A stretch of DNA of 64,000 nt from Limnomonas spitsbergensis (GCA_037349105.1 JAYJMM010000009.1:1736001-1800000), one strand, 5' to 3'; positions 1-14,400 are shown, counted from the first letter of the stretch. The notes: generated from the sequence alone by a model not told the origin. Made by a program: numbers and translations.

Positions 1-88
1 CCCAGAGGTACACGTAGTAAGCCGCAGCATAGCTGGACGATGCGAACAAATGCTGGAAGTGCGCTGGACGGTGCCTCATCACGATGCC
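1..88 (-). CDS. M3 peptidase exon 16 (partial at window edge)
   Basis: Acceptor TTAG precedes GGC ATC GTG ATG in phase 0. Encodes residues 710-738, GIVMRHRPAHFQHLFASSSY then AAAYYVYLW, the conserved C-terminal substrate-binding segment of M3 peptidases. Chosen over three diverged copies to its right because it matches the family best and lacks their in-frame defects. The exon runs off the left edge. Confidence 0.85.
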
Positions 89-3000
89 CTAAGGTTCAGG
101 GTACAGGGTTCAGGGTGCTGGGTTCAGGGTTCAGGGTGCTGAGTTCAGGGTGCTGGGTTCAGGGTTAAGGTAGAGCTTTACCCCTATAACCAAAGGTACA
201 CGCAGTAGGCCGCTGCGCAGCTCCGCCATACGAACAAATGCTGGAAGTGCGCCGGACGGTGCCTCATCACGATACCCTAAGGTTCAGGGTTCAGGGTTCA
301 GGGTTAGGGTAGAGCTTTAACCCTGGGACCAGAGGTACATGTAGTAGGCTGCAGCAAAGCTGGACCATACGAACAAGTGCTGGCGGTGTGCTGGGCGATG
401 CCTCATCGCGATGCCCTAAGGCTCAGGGTTCAGGGTTTAGGGTGTGGAGATACGGCAGAGCTAGAACCTTGGGATCAGAGGTACATGTAGTAGGCCGCAG
501 CGAAGCTGGACTATGCGGACAAGTGTTGGAGGTGAGCCAGGCCCGAGGGGTCAGGGCAGCATGTGAGGGGATAGCATGGCATGCTTTAACCTCACACCTG
601 TGGCATGCCCAAGCGTGCCAGCTCCTTGTCCTCGAAGTCATTGAGGTCCAGCGCCTGGGTCTGCTCAGCAGTCAGCTGATGAAGGGCCTGGTCCACTAGG
701 GCAGACGCGGTGTACCTTACAAGAGTAAAGCAGGACAGGATCTTGAGTGAAGAAGGGTGGCGGATATGGTGTGAATAAGAGTGATGCAGATGGTCTGCTC
801 AGCAGTCAGCTGATGAAGGGCCTGGTCCACTAGGGCAGACGCGGTGTACCTAAACAAATTGTGTGAAGAAGGGTGGCGGATATGGTGTGAAAAGAGTGAT
901 GCAGATGGTCTGCTCAGCAGTCAGCTGATGAAGGGCCTGGTCCACTAGGGCAGACGCGGTGTACCTTACAAGAGTAAAGCAGGACAGGATCTTGAGTGAA
1001 GAAGGGTGGCGGATATGGTGTGAATAAGAGTGATGCAGATGGTCTGCTCAGCAGTCAGCTGATGAAGGGCCTGGTCCACTAGGGCAGACGCGGTGGTGTG
1101 AAGAAGGGTGGCGGATATGGTGTGAATAAGAGTGATGCAGATAGAAGGCCTGGTCCAGTAGGGCAGATGCGGTGTACCTACACAAAAAGGAGATTGTGTA
1201 AAGAAGGGTAACGGATATGGTGTGAACAAGAGTGATGCAGATGGTCAGCTCAGCAGTCAGCTGATGGAGGGCCTGGACCACTAGGGCAGACGCGGTGTAC
1301 CTACTGAAAAATAATGCAAGACAAGAGATTGTGTGAAGAAGGGTGATGGATGTGGTGTGAAGAAGAGTGGCAGCTGTGGTGTGAAGAAGGGTGGCGGATG
1401 TGGTGTGGAAGAGGGTGATGCAGATGGAGAGCCTGGTCCACCAGAGCTGAAGCGGTGTACTTGTAAAATAAATAAATTTGACGTTCCACGATTGACGGAG
1501 ATGGTATGAACAAGAGTGGCAGAGGTGGTGTGAGGAAGAGTGTCAGGGATGGTGTGAACAAGAGTTATACAGATGGAGGGGCCTGGTCCAACAGAGCTGA
1601 AGCGATGTGTGCCTGAAAAATAAAAACATTTTATGCTATAAGGTGCCAACAAGGGTGATGGAGATGGTGTGAACAAGTGTGCCATGGATGGTGTGAACAA
1701 GAGTAATACCGTTGGAAGGCCTAGTTCACCAGAGCTGGAGCGGTGCACCTGGGGAAAAGTTAGATGGTGTGAGGAAGGGTGGCGGAGATAGTGTGAACAC
1801 CAATGACATAGATGGTGTGAACACGAGTAATACCGTTGGAGGGCTTGGTTCACCAGAGCTGAAGCGGTGCACCTGGGGAAAAGTTAGATGGTGTGAGGAA
1901 GGGTGGCGGAGATAGTATGAACAATAATGGCAGAGATGGTGTGAACAAGAGTGTACCGTTGGAAGGCCTGGTTCACCAGAGCTGAAGCGGTGCACCTGGG
2001 GAAAAGTTAGATGGTGTGAGGAAGGGTGGCGGAGATAGTATGAACAATAATGGCAGAGATGGTGTGAACAAGAGTGTACCGTTGGAAGGCCTGGTTCACC
2101 AGAGCTGAAGCGGTGCACCTGGGGAATAAAAGAGATGTTACACGTTAGATGGTTTGGAGAATGGTGATGCAGATTGCGTGAACAAAATTGACGTGATAGG
2201 GTGAGAACAGACGTGACGGAGATAGTGTGCACACGAGTGACTTTATATTGTGTGAACAAGAGTGATGGTGGGATCAGAAATGAGGTGATACGCCTAACAG
2301 CTTGAAACATGTGAGGGTTTGGTCCATTAGGATCAGATGCTTGTCAGGTTTTAGGGTCAATACCCCAAAACCCTACAAGTGACGCACGTGGAAAACGACC
2401 GTAAACCCTGGAAACTAGCAAACAACCCTGCCAAGGAATTTGAAGAACACAAATTGCGGGTGAATTGGAATCGACCCCAAGCTTGTAGACAGGTGACTGT
2501 GCATATCCCGACCATTCACCATCCACCCACCCACCCTCCCTATATTGCAACCACCACCATCACCACCCACGCACCCTCCCACCCACCCTCCCCATACTCT
2601 AACCACCATCACCCCCCCACCCACCCACTCCCTAGATGCCGACCACACACACACACACACACAACCCTCTGGACACTCACTCAATCGTGCTGAAGCCCTG
2701 GTTGAAGGCGCGAGCGGCCTTGAGCTTGTCCAGGAGGGCGTCGGGGATTGACTCCCCGGTCTGGTGGTGGAGTGCATGACGTTTCAGCACCTCCGGCTGC
2801 ATGGGGTGCATGGAGAGGTGCATGGGGTGTGGTGCATGGAGAGGGGTATGGTTGATGTAAGGGGGCATGTGCGTGGGATTGAGGCATGGAAAGAAGAATG
2901 GCGCACGTGAAGGCACGTGTGTATGAGTGTGGGCAGCATGTGAGGGGGCATGTACGTGGGGGAGGGACGGAGGGGGGGCATGTGTGTGGGGTGTGTGTGG

Positions 3001-5160
3001 GGGGGGGTATGCGTGACACTTGAGCCCCTCTGGCTGCATGGGGTGCAGGTGCATGGAAAGGGAGGTGCATGGAATGAGGGTGCATGGAGAGGGGGGTGGA
3101 TAGTGTGAGGGGGCATGTCCGTGAGGGAGAGGGAGGGGGCATGGAGAGAGTAAGGGACAGGGGGGGGGGGGGCATGTGTGTGTGGGGTGTGTGGGGGGGA
3201 GTGCATTACATTTAGCACCTCCGGATGCATGGGGTGGTGCATGGAGAGAGGGATTGAGCATGTGAAGGGAAACGTGGGTACGGGGGACGGGGGTGTAACC
3301 TGTGCATGTGTGTATGTGTGTATGTGTGGGGGGGGGGTACGTGACGCTTGACCGCCTGCGGCTACATGGGGTAATGCATGGAGAGAGGGATGGGGCATGT
3401 GAGGGGAAACGTATGTGTGTGGGAGAGAGAGGTGGAACACGCGAATGTGTGTGCGTGTGTGTGGGGGGGAGCGTGACGCTTGACCGCCTGCGGCTGCCTG
3501 GGGTGGTGCATGGAGAGAGGGATGAAGCATGCCAAGGAAAATGTGTGCATGGGGGGACGGAGGGCTGAATTGTGTAGCTGAGTTCCAGTCACGGTAATTT
3601 CAAGGCAAATTCAGCTACATTGACTACCAGTAAAGGGCCGTAATTATTGACACGATATCTGAATTACGGCGCAATTGCACGGCACTGTTCAGCAGTGATT
3701 GTTCTTTCGAAAGTTAGAGGAACTTCAAGCTCAGACGTAAGAGGAAAACTTTTCCGACTAAAGGTCTTTCATGAGCTTAGCTCCTTTACACCCCAAATAG
3801 GGGTTTAGGATCATGATCGAGCATTTCCACTCTTTTAGCCGCCCAAATCCTTCAGGTTTGTGCATTACTATGCTCTAACCTTGCTCATTCTTTTTTCGTG
3901 ACTCAGCCACAAGTTAGATTCATGCCGGCCTCCGTCCGGGGGCCCCATTCGTGGTCAGCCATGATGCTTTGGCCACCAGCCAAAGGCCGGTCCAGGTTTG
4001 AGCCCTAAGCAGGACGCGTCGCCGAAAAAAGATACACTGCGTGAGGGTTTAGGGTTTATCTAGCAGCTTATCCCCAGGGTAACCCGGTACGGAAATACGG
4101 TACGGTCAAGCAGTACGATTCGGATACGGTACAGCCAAACTGGCCAGACTGGTATGGAAAGGGCCAATACGGTGTTTTCACATACCAAGGTTCTGGTAAA
4201 CGGTGCAATACGGTACGGTAAACAGTACAGGATTTGGGCTCAAACGGTCGTACTGGGTAACCCAGCTCATCCCCCACCTGATCCAGCCAATGCTCCACAC
4301 ATTCCTCCCACTCTCTCAACACTCCCCAATACTCCCTGTCCCTCCTCACACTTCTCACACTCACTCACAGTCCACCTACCCACCTGATCCAGCCAATGCT
4401 CCATGAGCTGGGAGGTCAGCTTCACAAAGAAAGAAAGGATGCTACGCTCCACAGGGGTGTGAGGGTTAAGTAAACAACGTGGCATGGGCCGTGGTCATCC
4501 CCCACCTGATCAAGCCAATGCTCCATGGGAGCACTCCATCCCCCCCCCCACACACACTTGCCCTTAACACCAGCACCCTAGGGTCAGGGTTAAGGGCTTC
4601 AGGGTGAAGGGTGAGGGGTGAAGGGCTCCATCCTAGTGCTGTGCCAATTGCTGTCCTTACGGTGGCTGAAGTATGCAGTGTTCATCCCCCACCTGATCCA
4701 GCCAATGCTCCATGAGCTGGGAGGGCAGCTCCACAAAATCACGCAACACGTTGGTCCCAGCCAGCCGCATGTACCTGCATACACACAAACAGGCTTAGAG
4801 AACACACACACAAAATCTAACAAAATGGTCCGCACTCAAACATGCTTAGAAAACACACACACAAACAGGCAAAGAGAACACACACTCAAGCAGGCTGAGT
4901 GAACACACACACAAGCAGGCTTAGAGAACACACACACACACACACACACAAACAGGCAAAGAGAACACACACTCAAGCAGGCTGAGTGAACACACACACA
5001 AGCAGGCTTAGAGAACACACACACACACACACACACAAACAGGCAAAGAGAACACACACTCAAGCAGGCTGAGTGAACACACACACAAGCAGGCTTAGAG
5101 AACACACACACACACACACTCAAGCAGGCTGAGTGAACACACACACAAGCAGGCTTAGAG

Positions 5161-5203
<43 letters not shown>

Positions 5204-5261
5204 GCAAAGAGAACACACACTCAAGCAGGCTGAGTGAACACACACACAAGCAGGCTTAGAG

Positions 5262-5302
<41 letters not shown>

Positions 5303-5360
5303 GCAAAGAGAACACACACTCAAGCAGGCTGAGTGAACACACACACAAGCAGGCTTAGAG

Positions 5361-5455
<95 letters not shown>

Positions 5456-8400
5456 GCAGGCTTAGAGCACACACACACACACATACAAAAAAAAAACATA
5501 GTGACGGACACTCACACACAAGCAGTCTTTATGAAGAATAAGACAGAAGCATGGGCACAACTGGCCTTGGGCATACGCGCAGAAATAGGCCAGGAGCACA
5601 CACAACTAGGCTAATAGAATTGGAGCACACACAAAAATAGGCTTATAGAATGGGAGAACACAAATAAATAGGCTTAGAGAGTTGGAGCTTACACACAACA
5701 AAGCTTAGAAAATTGGAGCACGCACTCAAATAGGTTCAGCGAATGGGAGCACACACATAAATAGGCTTAGAGAATTGGAGCGCACACATGCACACACTTG
5801 CAAAAGAACGCTAAGCAACAACCGCACCGGACTGCTACAAAAATAGCAACAGCAGCAACAACACAAATCACGCCCTTTGTAGATTACAACGACAATCACA
5901 GCTGTACCTCAAGGCTGCAACAACAACAAATGTACATCCTTGATCTAACAACAACATCAGCAACAACGACGAATCATTGCTGCAGCAACAACAACACTTT
6001 GCAAACAACGGTACATCTATTCTCACAACAACAATATCAACACTGTACCGCAAGGTTAAGACCGTGCCAAAGTAGCCGTGTCCAAACTCATGGAACAGCG
6101 CAGCAACAACTGTACCTCCGGGCTGCAAGAACAAGTTACATGGGGGCCACAACACCAACCCTACCTTGGGGCTTAAAAAAACAACAACCATACATTGAGG
6201 CTGCAACAATAGCAACAACAACTGTTGTACCGTACCTCGACGTTGGCAGCATGCCGTGGCAGCCGTGGCCAAACTCTTGAAACAGCGTCAGCAACAACTG
6301 TACATCATGGCTGCAACAACAAATGTAGCACTATCCCCCCCCGGGCGGCAACAACAATTATTGCACCGCACCTCCAGGTTGACAGCATGCCGTGGCAGCC
6401 GTGGCCGAATTCGTGAAACAGCGTCAGCGACACCTGTACCTCACGGCTGCAACAACAAATGTAGCACTGTACTCCCCTGGGGCAGCAACAACAGCTGTTT
6501 CACTGCCGTACCTCGAGGTTGACAGCATGCCGTGGCAGCCGTGGCCGAATTCGTGGAAAAGGGTCTTGGCGTCGTCGAAGGAGAGAAGGGTTGGGCCGCC
6601 GCCGTCGGCACCGCGAGCAAAGTTGTTGTTGTTGAGGATGACTGGCACGATGCCAGCAGCTGGGCAGGCCTAATGAGGGGGTGAGGACAGGGTAGGGGCA
6701 GTTCAGCAAGTGGAGGGGGTGGGGATAGGGTAGGAACAGCTTCAATAAGTGGAGGGGGTGGAGACGAGGGTAGGGGCAGACGCAGGAGCAGATGGTGAGG
6801 GGGCAGAGATCTCGTAGAAAGAAAGAAAACTACGCCCCGGGGCAGGGGCATGAGGGTTAAGGAAACCATGCGGCATCTTTTAGTTCAAAAAACATTTTAT
6901 GGTTTAAATATATTTTTGTAGGCCAAGATAAGCAGCGCAAAGCTGTCGGCTAGGGCTGTTAAAAGCGTAGGGGTGAAAGTAAGGGCATGGGTAGGGGCAG
7001 GTCAAGTTTGGAGGGGGGGGGGCACCCTTGCCCTAACCTTGGACCTGCTCACCGTCCTCAGCTCACTCTTATTGAACCCTAAACCCACACCAGTCGTGAC
7101 TCACCGTCCTCAGCTCACTCTCACTGAACCCTAAACCCACACCCAACCGTGACTCACCGTCCTCAGCTCACTCTTATTGAACCCTAAACCCACACCCAAC
7201 CGTGTGGCTCACCGTCCTCAGCTCACTCTTATTGAACCCTAAACCCACACCCAACCGTGACTCACCGTCCTCAGCTCACTCTTATTGAACCATAAACCCA
7301 CACCCAACCGTGACTCACCGTACTTAGCTCACTCTCACTGAACCCTAAACCCACATCCAACCGTGACTCACCGTCCTGAACTCACTCTTATTAAACCCTA
7401 AACCCACACCCAACCGTGACTCACCGTCCTGAGCTCACTCTCACTGAACCCTAAACTCACACCCAACCGTGGCTCACCGTCCTCAGCTCACTCTTATTGA
7501 ACCTTAAACCCACACCCAACCGTGACTCACCGTCCTCAGCTCACTCTCACTGAACCCTAAACCCACACCCAACCGTGGCTCACCGTCCTCAGCTCACTCT
7601 CACTGAACCCTAAACCCACACCCAACCGTGACTCACCGTCCTCAGCTCACTCTCACTGAACCCTAAACCCACACCCAACCGTGGCTCACCGTCCTCAGCT
7701 CACTCTCACTGAACCCTAAACCCACACCCAACCGTGACTCACCGTCCTCAGCTCACTCTCACTGAACCCTAAACCCACACCCAACTAATTCACCGTCCTC
7801 AGCTCACTCTTATTGAACCTTAAACCCACACCCAACCGTGACTCACCGTCCTCAGCTCACTCTTATTGAACCCTAAACCCACACCCAACCGTGTGGCTCA
7901 CCGTCCTCAGCTCACTCGTATTGAACCCTAAACCCACACCCAACCGTGTGGCTCACCGTCCTCAGCTCACTCATCCACGCTCCACTCTGCTTGTTGGGAC
8001 GGCTGAAGTTGTCGTGAAGGAAGATGGCGACCAGGCGGTCGCTCCCCTCGGGCGCGGCGCAGGCGCCAGCAGTCTCGGAGGCGGTCTCGGAGGCGACGGT
8101 AGGCTCCCAGACCTGAGACAGTGGAGCAAAACAGGTCGTCGTTATCACGGTATCGTACTTTCTTTGTGGCAGTGCGCCTTTTTGACTTTCTTGTTCAGGA
8201 GCATGGCGACCAGGCGGTCGCCTCCCTCGGGAGTGACGCAGGCGCCGGCGGTCTCGGAGGCGACGGTTGGTTCCCAGAACTGAGACAGTTGGGCGGGCAA
8301 TACATGTAATTGTTATCTTTAGTACGGCTCAAGTTGTCGTGGAGAAAGATGGCGACCAGGCGGTCGCTGTCCTCAGGGGAGGCGCAGGCGCCAGCGATCA

Positions 8401-11400
8401 TCGAGGCGGTCTCGGAGGGGACCGACGGTAGGCTCCTAGACCTGAGACGAAGAGTCTGCCTGAGACAGACAGGCAACACAGGTTCTTGTACTTACGGTAT
8501 CGCACTTTACGGTATGGTACTTTCTTTATTGCAGTATGTTACTTTCTTTATTGCAGCATGGTACTTTCTTTATTGCAGCATGGTACTTTCTTTATTGCAG
8601 TATGGTACTTTCTTTATTGCAGTATGGTACTTTCTTTATTGCAGTATGGTACTTTCTTTATTGCAGTATGGTACTTTCTTTATTGCAGTATGGTACTTTC
8701 TTTATTGCAGTATGGTACTTTCTTTATTGCAGTATGGTACTTTCTTTATTGCAGTATGGTACTTTTTTTAATGCAGTACGGTATGGTACTTTATTTATTG
8801 CAGTATGGTACTTTTTTTTTCGGTCTTGTAATTTCTTTGTGGTAATGCTCATTTCCGCATTCTTGGCAGGAGCATGGCGGTCTCGGAGGTGGTCTCAGAG
8901 GCGACAGTGGGCTCCCAGACCTGGGACAGCCGGGCAACACAAGAACGTATTATCTTAATCACGGTATGGCAATTTCTTTGTGGCAATGCGCATTTCTGTG
9001 TTCTCGTGCCGGAGCGTGACGACCGGCTGGCTATCGACCATGAGCGAGGCGCGGGTGTCTCACGTTCCGGAGGCATTCTCCGAGGTGGTGTCCGAGGTGG
9101 TATCGGATTCAAGCGGTGCTACGTCCGCCCGTTTGGCAAAGCAAAGACTATGATCTAGATTTAAGGGTTCAAAACCAGGGTTCAGTGTTTAGGGTTTAGG
9201 TTTCAGGGTTTCAGGGTTACGTGTTGAGGCCCCCCCCTCACCCGCCCCGTACATCATAACAAAGCAAAGGCCTAACAGGCGCTCTATATTAAGGTTTAGT
9301 GTTTAGGGTGAGGGTTTAGTGTTAAGGGTTTAGGGCCTACCACCCACCTCATACACGGTGACGTCAGGGTGGTACGCCGCGATGTCCGGCCGCTTCACGA
9401 AGCGAAGGCCAAACAGGCGATTGGCCACGTCGAACACGCCTGCAGTGATCCCATCCAGGCTGAAGTAAGGCTTGATGGCGGCCTCGTCGAAATCGTACTT
9501 ATCTTGGCGGACCTACGTCCAGGTTTGGGGGTTTTAGGGACGTTAGGGGGGGATTAAATTGAAGGGCGTAGGGCTGAGGAAGTTCCATCTACGCTGAGGT
9601 AAGGCTTGATGGCGGCCTCGTCGAACTTACTTTTCTTGGCGGACCTAGTGGCGAAGGCAATTTCATCAAGCAAGAAGAAGTAATGCTTGATGGCGGTTTC
9701 GTTTAAGCCGTACTGGTCTTGGCGGACCTAAGACATGGTTCAGGGATACCAATTAGGGTGCAGGCTTAAGAGTTTAGGGTTCAGGATTAGGGCGGGGGGG
9801 GAGGCGCTAGACCTACTAGATCTGCTAGATCCGGCTGCGAGACTTAAGACAGCTCGGCACGCTGCGGATCATTGCCGTTGCTGCATGCTGCCAGATCCGG
9901 CTGCGTGCTGAGACAGCTCAGGGCAGGCCCTGAGTCAAAAAAGGCGATCAGTTTAGGCCGAAGTACGCCTTCATAGCAGCTATGCCAAAATCGTACTTGT
10001 CCTGGCAGACCTGGGTCAGGGACTTGGGTGGAGGGTCGGGGTGTAGACCTCAGCTCAGGGTTGAGGTCAAGGGGATGCGGGTTTGAACAGACCTAATTCA
10101 TGATTTAGGGTATAGGGTTCAGGATTTAGGATTAGGGTTCGAGATTCATGATTTAGGGTTAAGGGTTTACAGACCTCATTCACACCTTTTCCGCGTAGTA
10201 GCGCCAATCCCAAGGCTGGATCCCGCCCTCCAGTGTTGTGGCAGCGGGCAGTGTCGCAACAAACGCCTCAAGGGCCTGCCGCTCCCCTCCCTCCTAGCAA
10301 CCTCCCTCCCATACTTTACCCTCATTCACACCTTTTCCGCGTAGTAGCGCCAATCCCAAGGCTGGATCCCGCCCTCCAGTGTTGTGGCAGCGGGCAGTGT
10401 CGCAACAAACGCCTCAAGGGCCTGCCGCTCCCCTCCCTCCTAGCAACCTCCCTCCCATACTTTACCCTCATTCACACCTTTTCCGCGTAGTAGCGCCAAT
10501 CCCAAGGCTGGATCCCGCCATCCAGCGTTGTGGCAGCCGGCAGTGTCGCAACAAACGCCTCAAGGGCCTGCCGCTCCCCTCCCTCCTAGCAACCTCCCTC
10601 CCATACTTTACCCTCATTCACACCTTTTCCGCGTAGTAGCGCCAATCCCAAGGCTGGATCCCGCCATCCAGTGTTGTGGCAGCCGGCAGTGTCGCAACAA
10701 ACGCCTCCAGGGCCTGCCGCTCCCCGTTTGCAGCGCCCTTGGCCCTTCCCCACACTTCCTCCAGGAGCTCCATCACCTTGCTCGGGGTGCGGGCCATGCT
10801 GTCATCACTTTGATACCTGATTTGCGTTAGGGACAGGGTATGGGAGTGTGAAAGTGTGAAATCGTGTGAGGATAGTGAGGGAGTAGAAGGGAGTACGGGG
10901 GAGTGTGAGTGAGTGTGAGAAGTGTGAGAAGTGTTAGGGAGTGAGACGGAATATGGGGGAGTACTGAGAGTGTGAAGAGTGTGAGGGAGAGTGTGCGAGT
11001 GTGATTAAGTTTGAGAAGGTGTGTGGGATGTGAGGAGTGTGGGAGAGTTTGATCAAGTGTGATGTGTGTACTGGAACGTGAGAGAGCGTGGGAAGTGCGA
11101 GGGAGTGTGAGGGAGTGTGAGGAGAGTGAGGGATGCTGCCTATGCTGTCATAACTCATAACCTTTGATGCTTAGCGGTAAGACAAAATATTGAGGAATAA
11201 GGGGCAGGATGGGGCAGTGTGAGGGAGTGTGGGGGAGTGTGAGGGAGTGTGGGGGAGTGTGGGGCAGTGTGAGGGAGTGTGAGGGAGCGTGAGGGAGTGT
11301 GTGTGGGGGAGGGGTGAACGAGTGTAAGAAGTGTGAGGGGTGCGGGCCATGCTGTCACAAGCTGTGGTACCTTAGGAACGGCAAAAACATGAATGGAAGG

Positions 11401-14400
11401 ATGAGGGGCAGGGTGAGGGAGTATGAAGGAGTGTGAGGGAGTGTGAGAAGTGTGAAGGGTGCGGGCCATGAATGGAAGGATGAGGGTCTGTGTGAGAGGG
11501 AGAGGGGCCCTGAGGCCGACCTCACCCTCTCACCCAGTCCCTTATTCAGCCAACCTCGGGGCGCACCCAAACCTGCTAATCTTGGACTTGAGGACTTCAC
11601 AGAGTGTGAGGCCGTCCGTCCAGCTCTGAACCTGAGACGCCAGCACAGAGAAAAAACAGCCCGGGTGCGCGCTTGTGGCCCTCGTCATCAGCTGAGAATA
11701 AACGAGCAGTCAGGAACATGAAGGGCACACGACCAACAAGCACTCATGCGGTCGCAGCAACTCGTGCTAGTGAGGGCGGCACTCACTCTGCAAAAGTGTG
11801 GATCCCCGTACTAAGGGCGGCACTCACTCTGCAAAAGTGTGGATCCTCGTACTAAGGGCAGCACTCACTCTGCAAATGTGTGGATCCCCGTACTAAGGGC
11901 GACACTCACTCTGCAAATGTGTGAAACCCCATACTAAGGGCGGCACTCACTCTGCAAAAGTGTGGAACCCGTGCAAGCTGGCCTGCTCCGAGCGCAGCTG
12001 CAGGATCTCCTTGGCTATGATGCGGTTGTCACGCTGAGGATCCAGCTCACCCTGATGATGGGTGGGTGGGTGGATCTGGTCAGATCTGGTGAGATCTGGC
12101 CGGATCTGACATATCTCCTTAGGGATGATGCGGAATCAGCTAGGTGTGGACCAACACACCTACAGGTTCGACGGCTGGGGCGACGGGGGAGAGGGTGGTG
12201 GAAGGTCCGATCAATGGTGGGGTGGGGGTGGGTGGACAGGGAGGGTGGGGTGGGTGGGTGGACAGGGGTGGGTTGGGGTGGTGGGTGGACAGCGGTGGGT
12301 CGGGGTGGGTGGGTGGACAGGGGTGGGTTGGGGTGGGTGGGTGGACAGGGGTGGGTCGGGGTGGGTGGGTGGATAGGGGTGGGTCGGGGTGGGTGGGTGG
12401 ACAGGGGTGGGTTGGGGTGGGTGGGTGGACAAGGGTGGGTTGAGGTGGTGGGTGGACAGCGGTGGGTCGGGGTGGGTGGGTGGACAGGGGTGGGTTGGGG
12501 TGGGTGGGTGGCCTAAACCCTAAGCCCTACACACTTATCCCCCGTAGACATCTGCACCATTGACATCAGGTCCAACAAACAAAACAACACGGCAGGCACC
12601 CCTAAATAACTTAATAACTAACTAACTAACACAACCTCACACCCCACCACCGAAGCGATTTCACGTACCCGCCTAGTCCATGCACGCCATGCCTGCTCCC
12701 TCAGATCCATTCACACCCTTCACACAACCTCACACCCCACCACGGAAGCGATTTCACATACCCGTCTAGTCCATGCACGCCATGCCTGCTCCCTCAGATC
12801 CATTCACACCCTTCACACAACCTCACACCCCACCACCAAAGCGCTTTCACGTACCCGCCTAGTCCATGCACGCCATGCCTGCTCCCTCAGATCCATTCAC
12901 ACCCTTCACACAACCTCACACCCCACCACCAAAGCGCTTTCACGTACCCGCCTAGTCCATGCACGCCATGCCTGCTCCCTCAGATCCATTCACACCCTTC
13001 ACACAACCTCACACCCCACCACCGAAGCAATTTCACATACCCGTCTAGTCCATGCACGCCATGCCTGCTCCCTCAGATCCATTCACACCCTTCACACAAC
13101 CTCACACCCCACCACCGCAGCGATTTCACGTACCCGCCTAGTCCATGCACGCCATGCCTGCTCCCTCAGATCCATTCACACCCTTCACACAACCTCACAC
13201 CCCACCACCGAAGCGATTTCACATACCCGTCTAGTCCATGCACGCCATGCCTGCTCCCTCAGATCCATTCACACCCTTCACACAACCTCACACCCCACCA
13301 CCAAAGCGATTTCACATACCCGTCTAGTCCATGCACGCCATGCCTGCTCCCTCAGATCCATTCACACCCTTCACACAACCTCACACCCCACCACCAAAGC
13401 GATTTCACATACCCGTCTAGTCCATGCACGCCATGCCTGCTCCCTCAGATCCATTCACACCCTTCACACAACCTCACACCCCACCACCGAAGCGATTTCA
13501 CATACCCGTCTAGTCCATGCACGCCATGCCTGCTCCCTAAGATCCATTCACACCCTTCACACAACCTCACACCCCACCACCGAAGCGATTTCACATACCC
13601 GTCTAGTCCATGCACGCCATGCCTGCTCCCTCAGATCCATTCACACCCTTCACACAACCTCACACCCCACCACCAAAGCGCTTTCACGTACCCGCCTAGT
13701 CCATGCACGCCATGCCTTCTCCCTCAGATCCATTCACACCCTTCACACAACCTCACACCCCACCACGGAAGCGATTTCACATACCCGTCTAGTCCATGCA
13801 CGCCATGCCTGCTCCCTCAGATCCATTCACACCCTTCACACCCCTTCACACAGCTTCATACCCCACACCCGAAGCGGTTTCACGTACCCTCCTGGTCCAT
13901 GCGCGCCATGCCTGCTCCCTCAGATCCCTGCGGTCTGCAAGAGGGGGGGAGGGTTCGTGGTTCAGGGTTTAGGGTGCAGGGTTTAAGGATCAGGGTTCAG
14001 GGTTGTGGACTCAGGTTCTAAGTTCCAGCGCGCATCAACTCCGCGTACCCCAGTTACTAATCTGGATATTTTTTCTGCTTTTAATTGCACACGGAATGAA
14101 CCCCGTAGTACGGTACATGATAAGTACTTATCAGATCACAGTATTTTGTTCCGATGTGAGAAGAACATACACAAGTACTTGTCAAGTCAGCATCGCTGTT
14201 ACCCAGGTGAGGCGTAAATCATGACATTCTTTTAGGGATTTAGGGATTTATGGTTTAGGTGAGGCGTAAATCATGACATTCTTTTAGGGATTTAGGGTTT
14301 AGGGATGAGTGTTTAGGTGAGGCGTAAATCATGACATTCTTTTAGGGATTTAGGGTTTAAGGATTAGTGTTTAGGTGAGGCGTAAATCATGACATTCTTT

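Noticed and set aside
2677..3530. Pro/His-rich frames of up to 248 residues on the minus strand
   Set aside because: Only 2681-2796 is supported as an exon; the rest translates the intron 13 repeat.
4836..5614. Cys/Val and His/Thr open frames
   Set aside because: Direct translations of the (CA)n array.
8310..8958. Hydrophobic frames rich in FFIAVWYFLYC that look like membrane proteins
   Set aside because: Three-frame translations of the 22-bp minisatellite; no gene context.
12125..12516. Gly/Trp/Val-rich frames
   Set aside because: Translation of the GGGTGGGTGGACAGG minisatellite.
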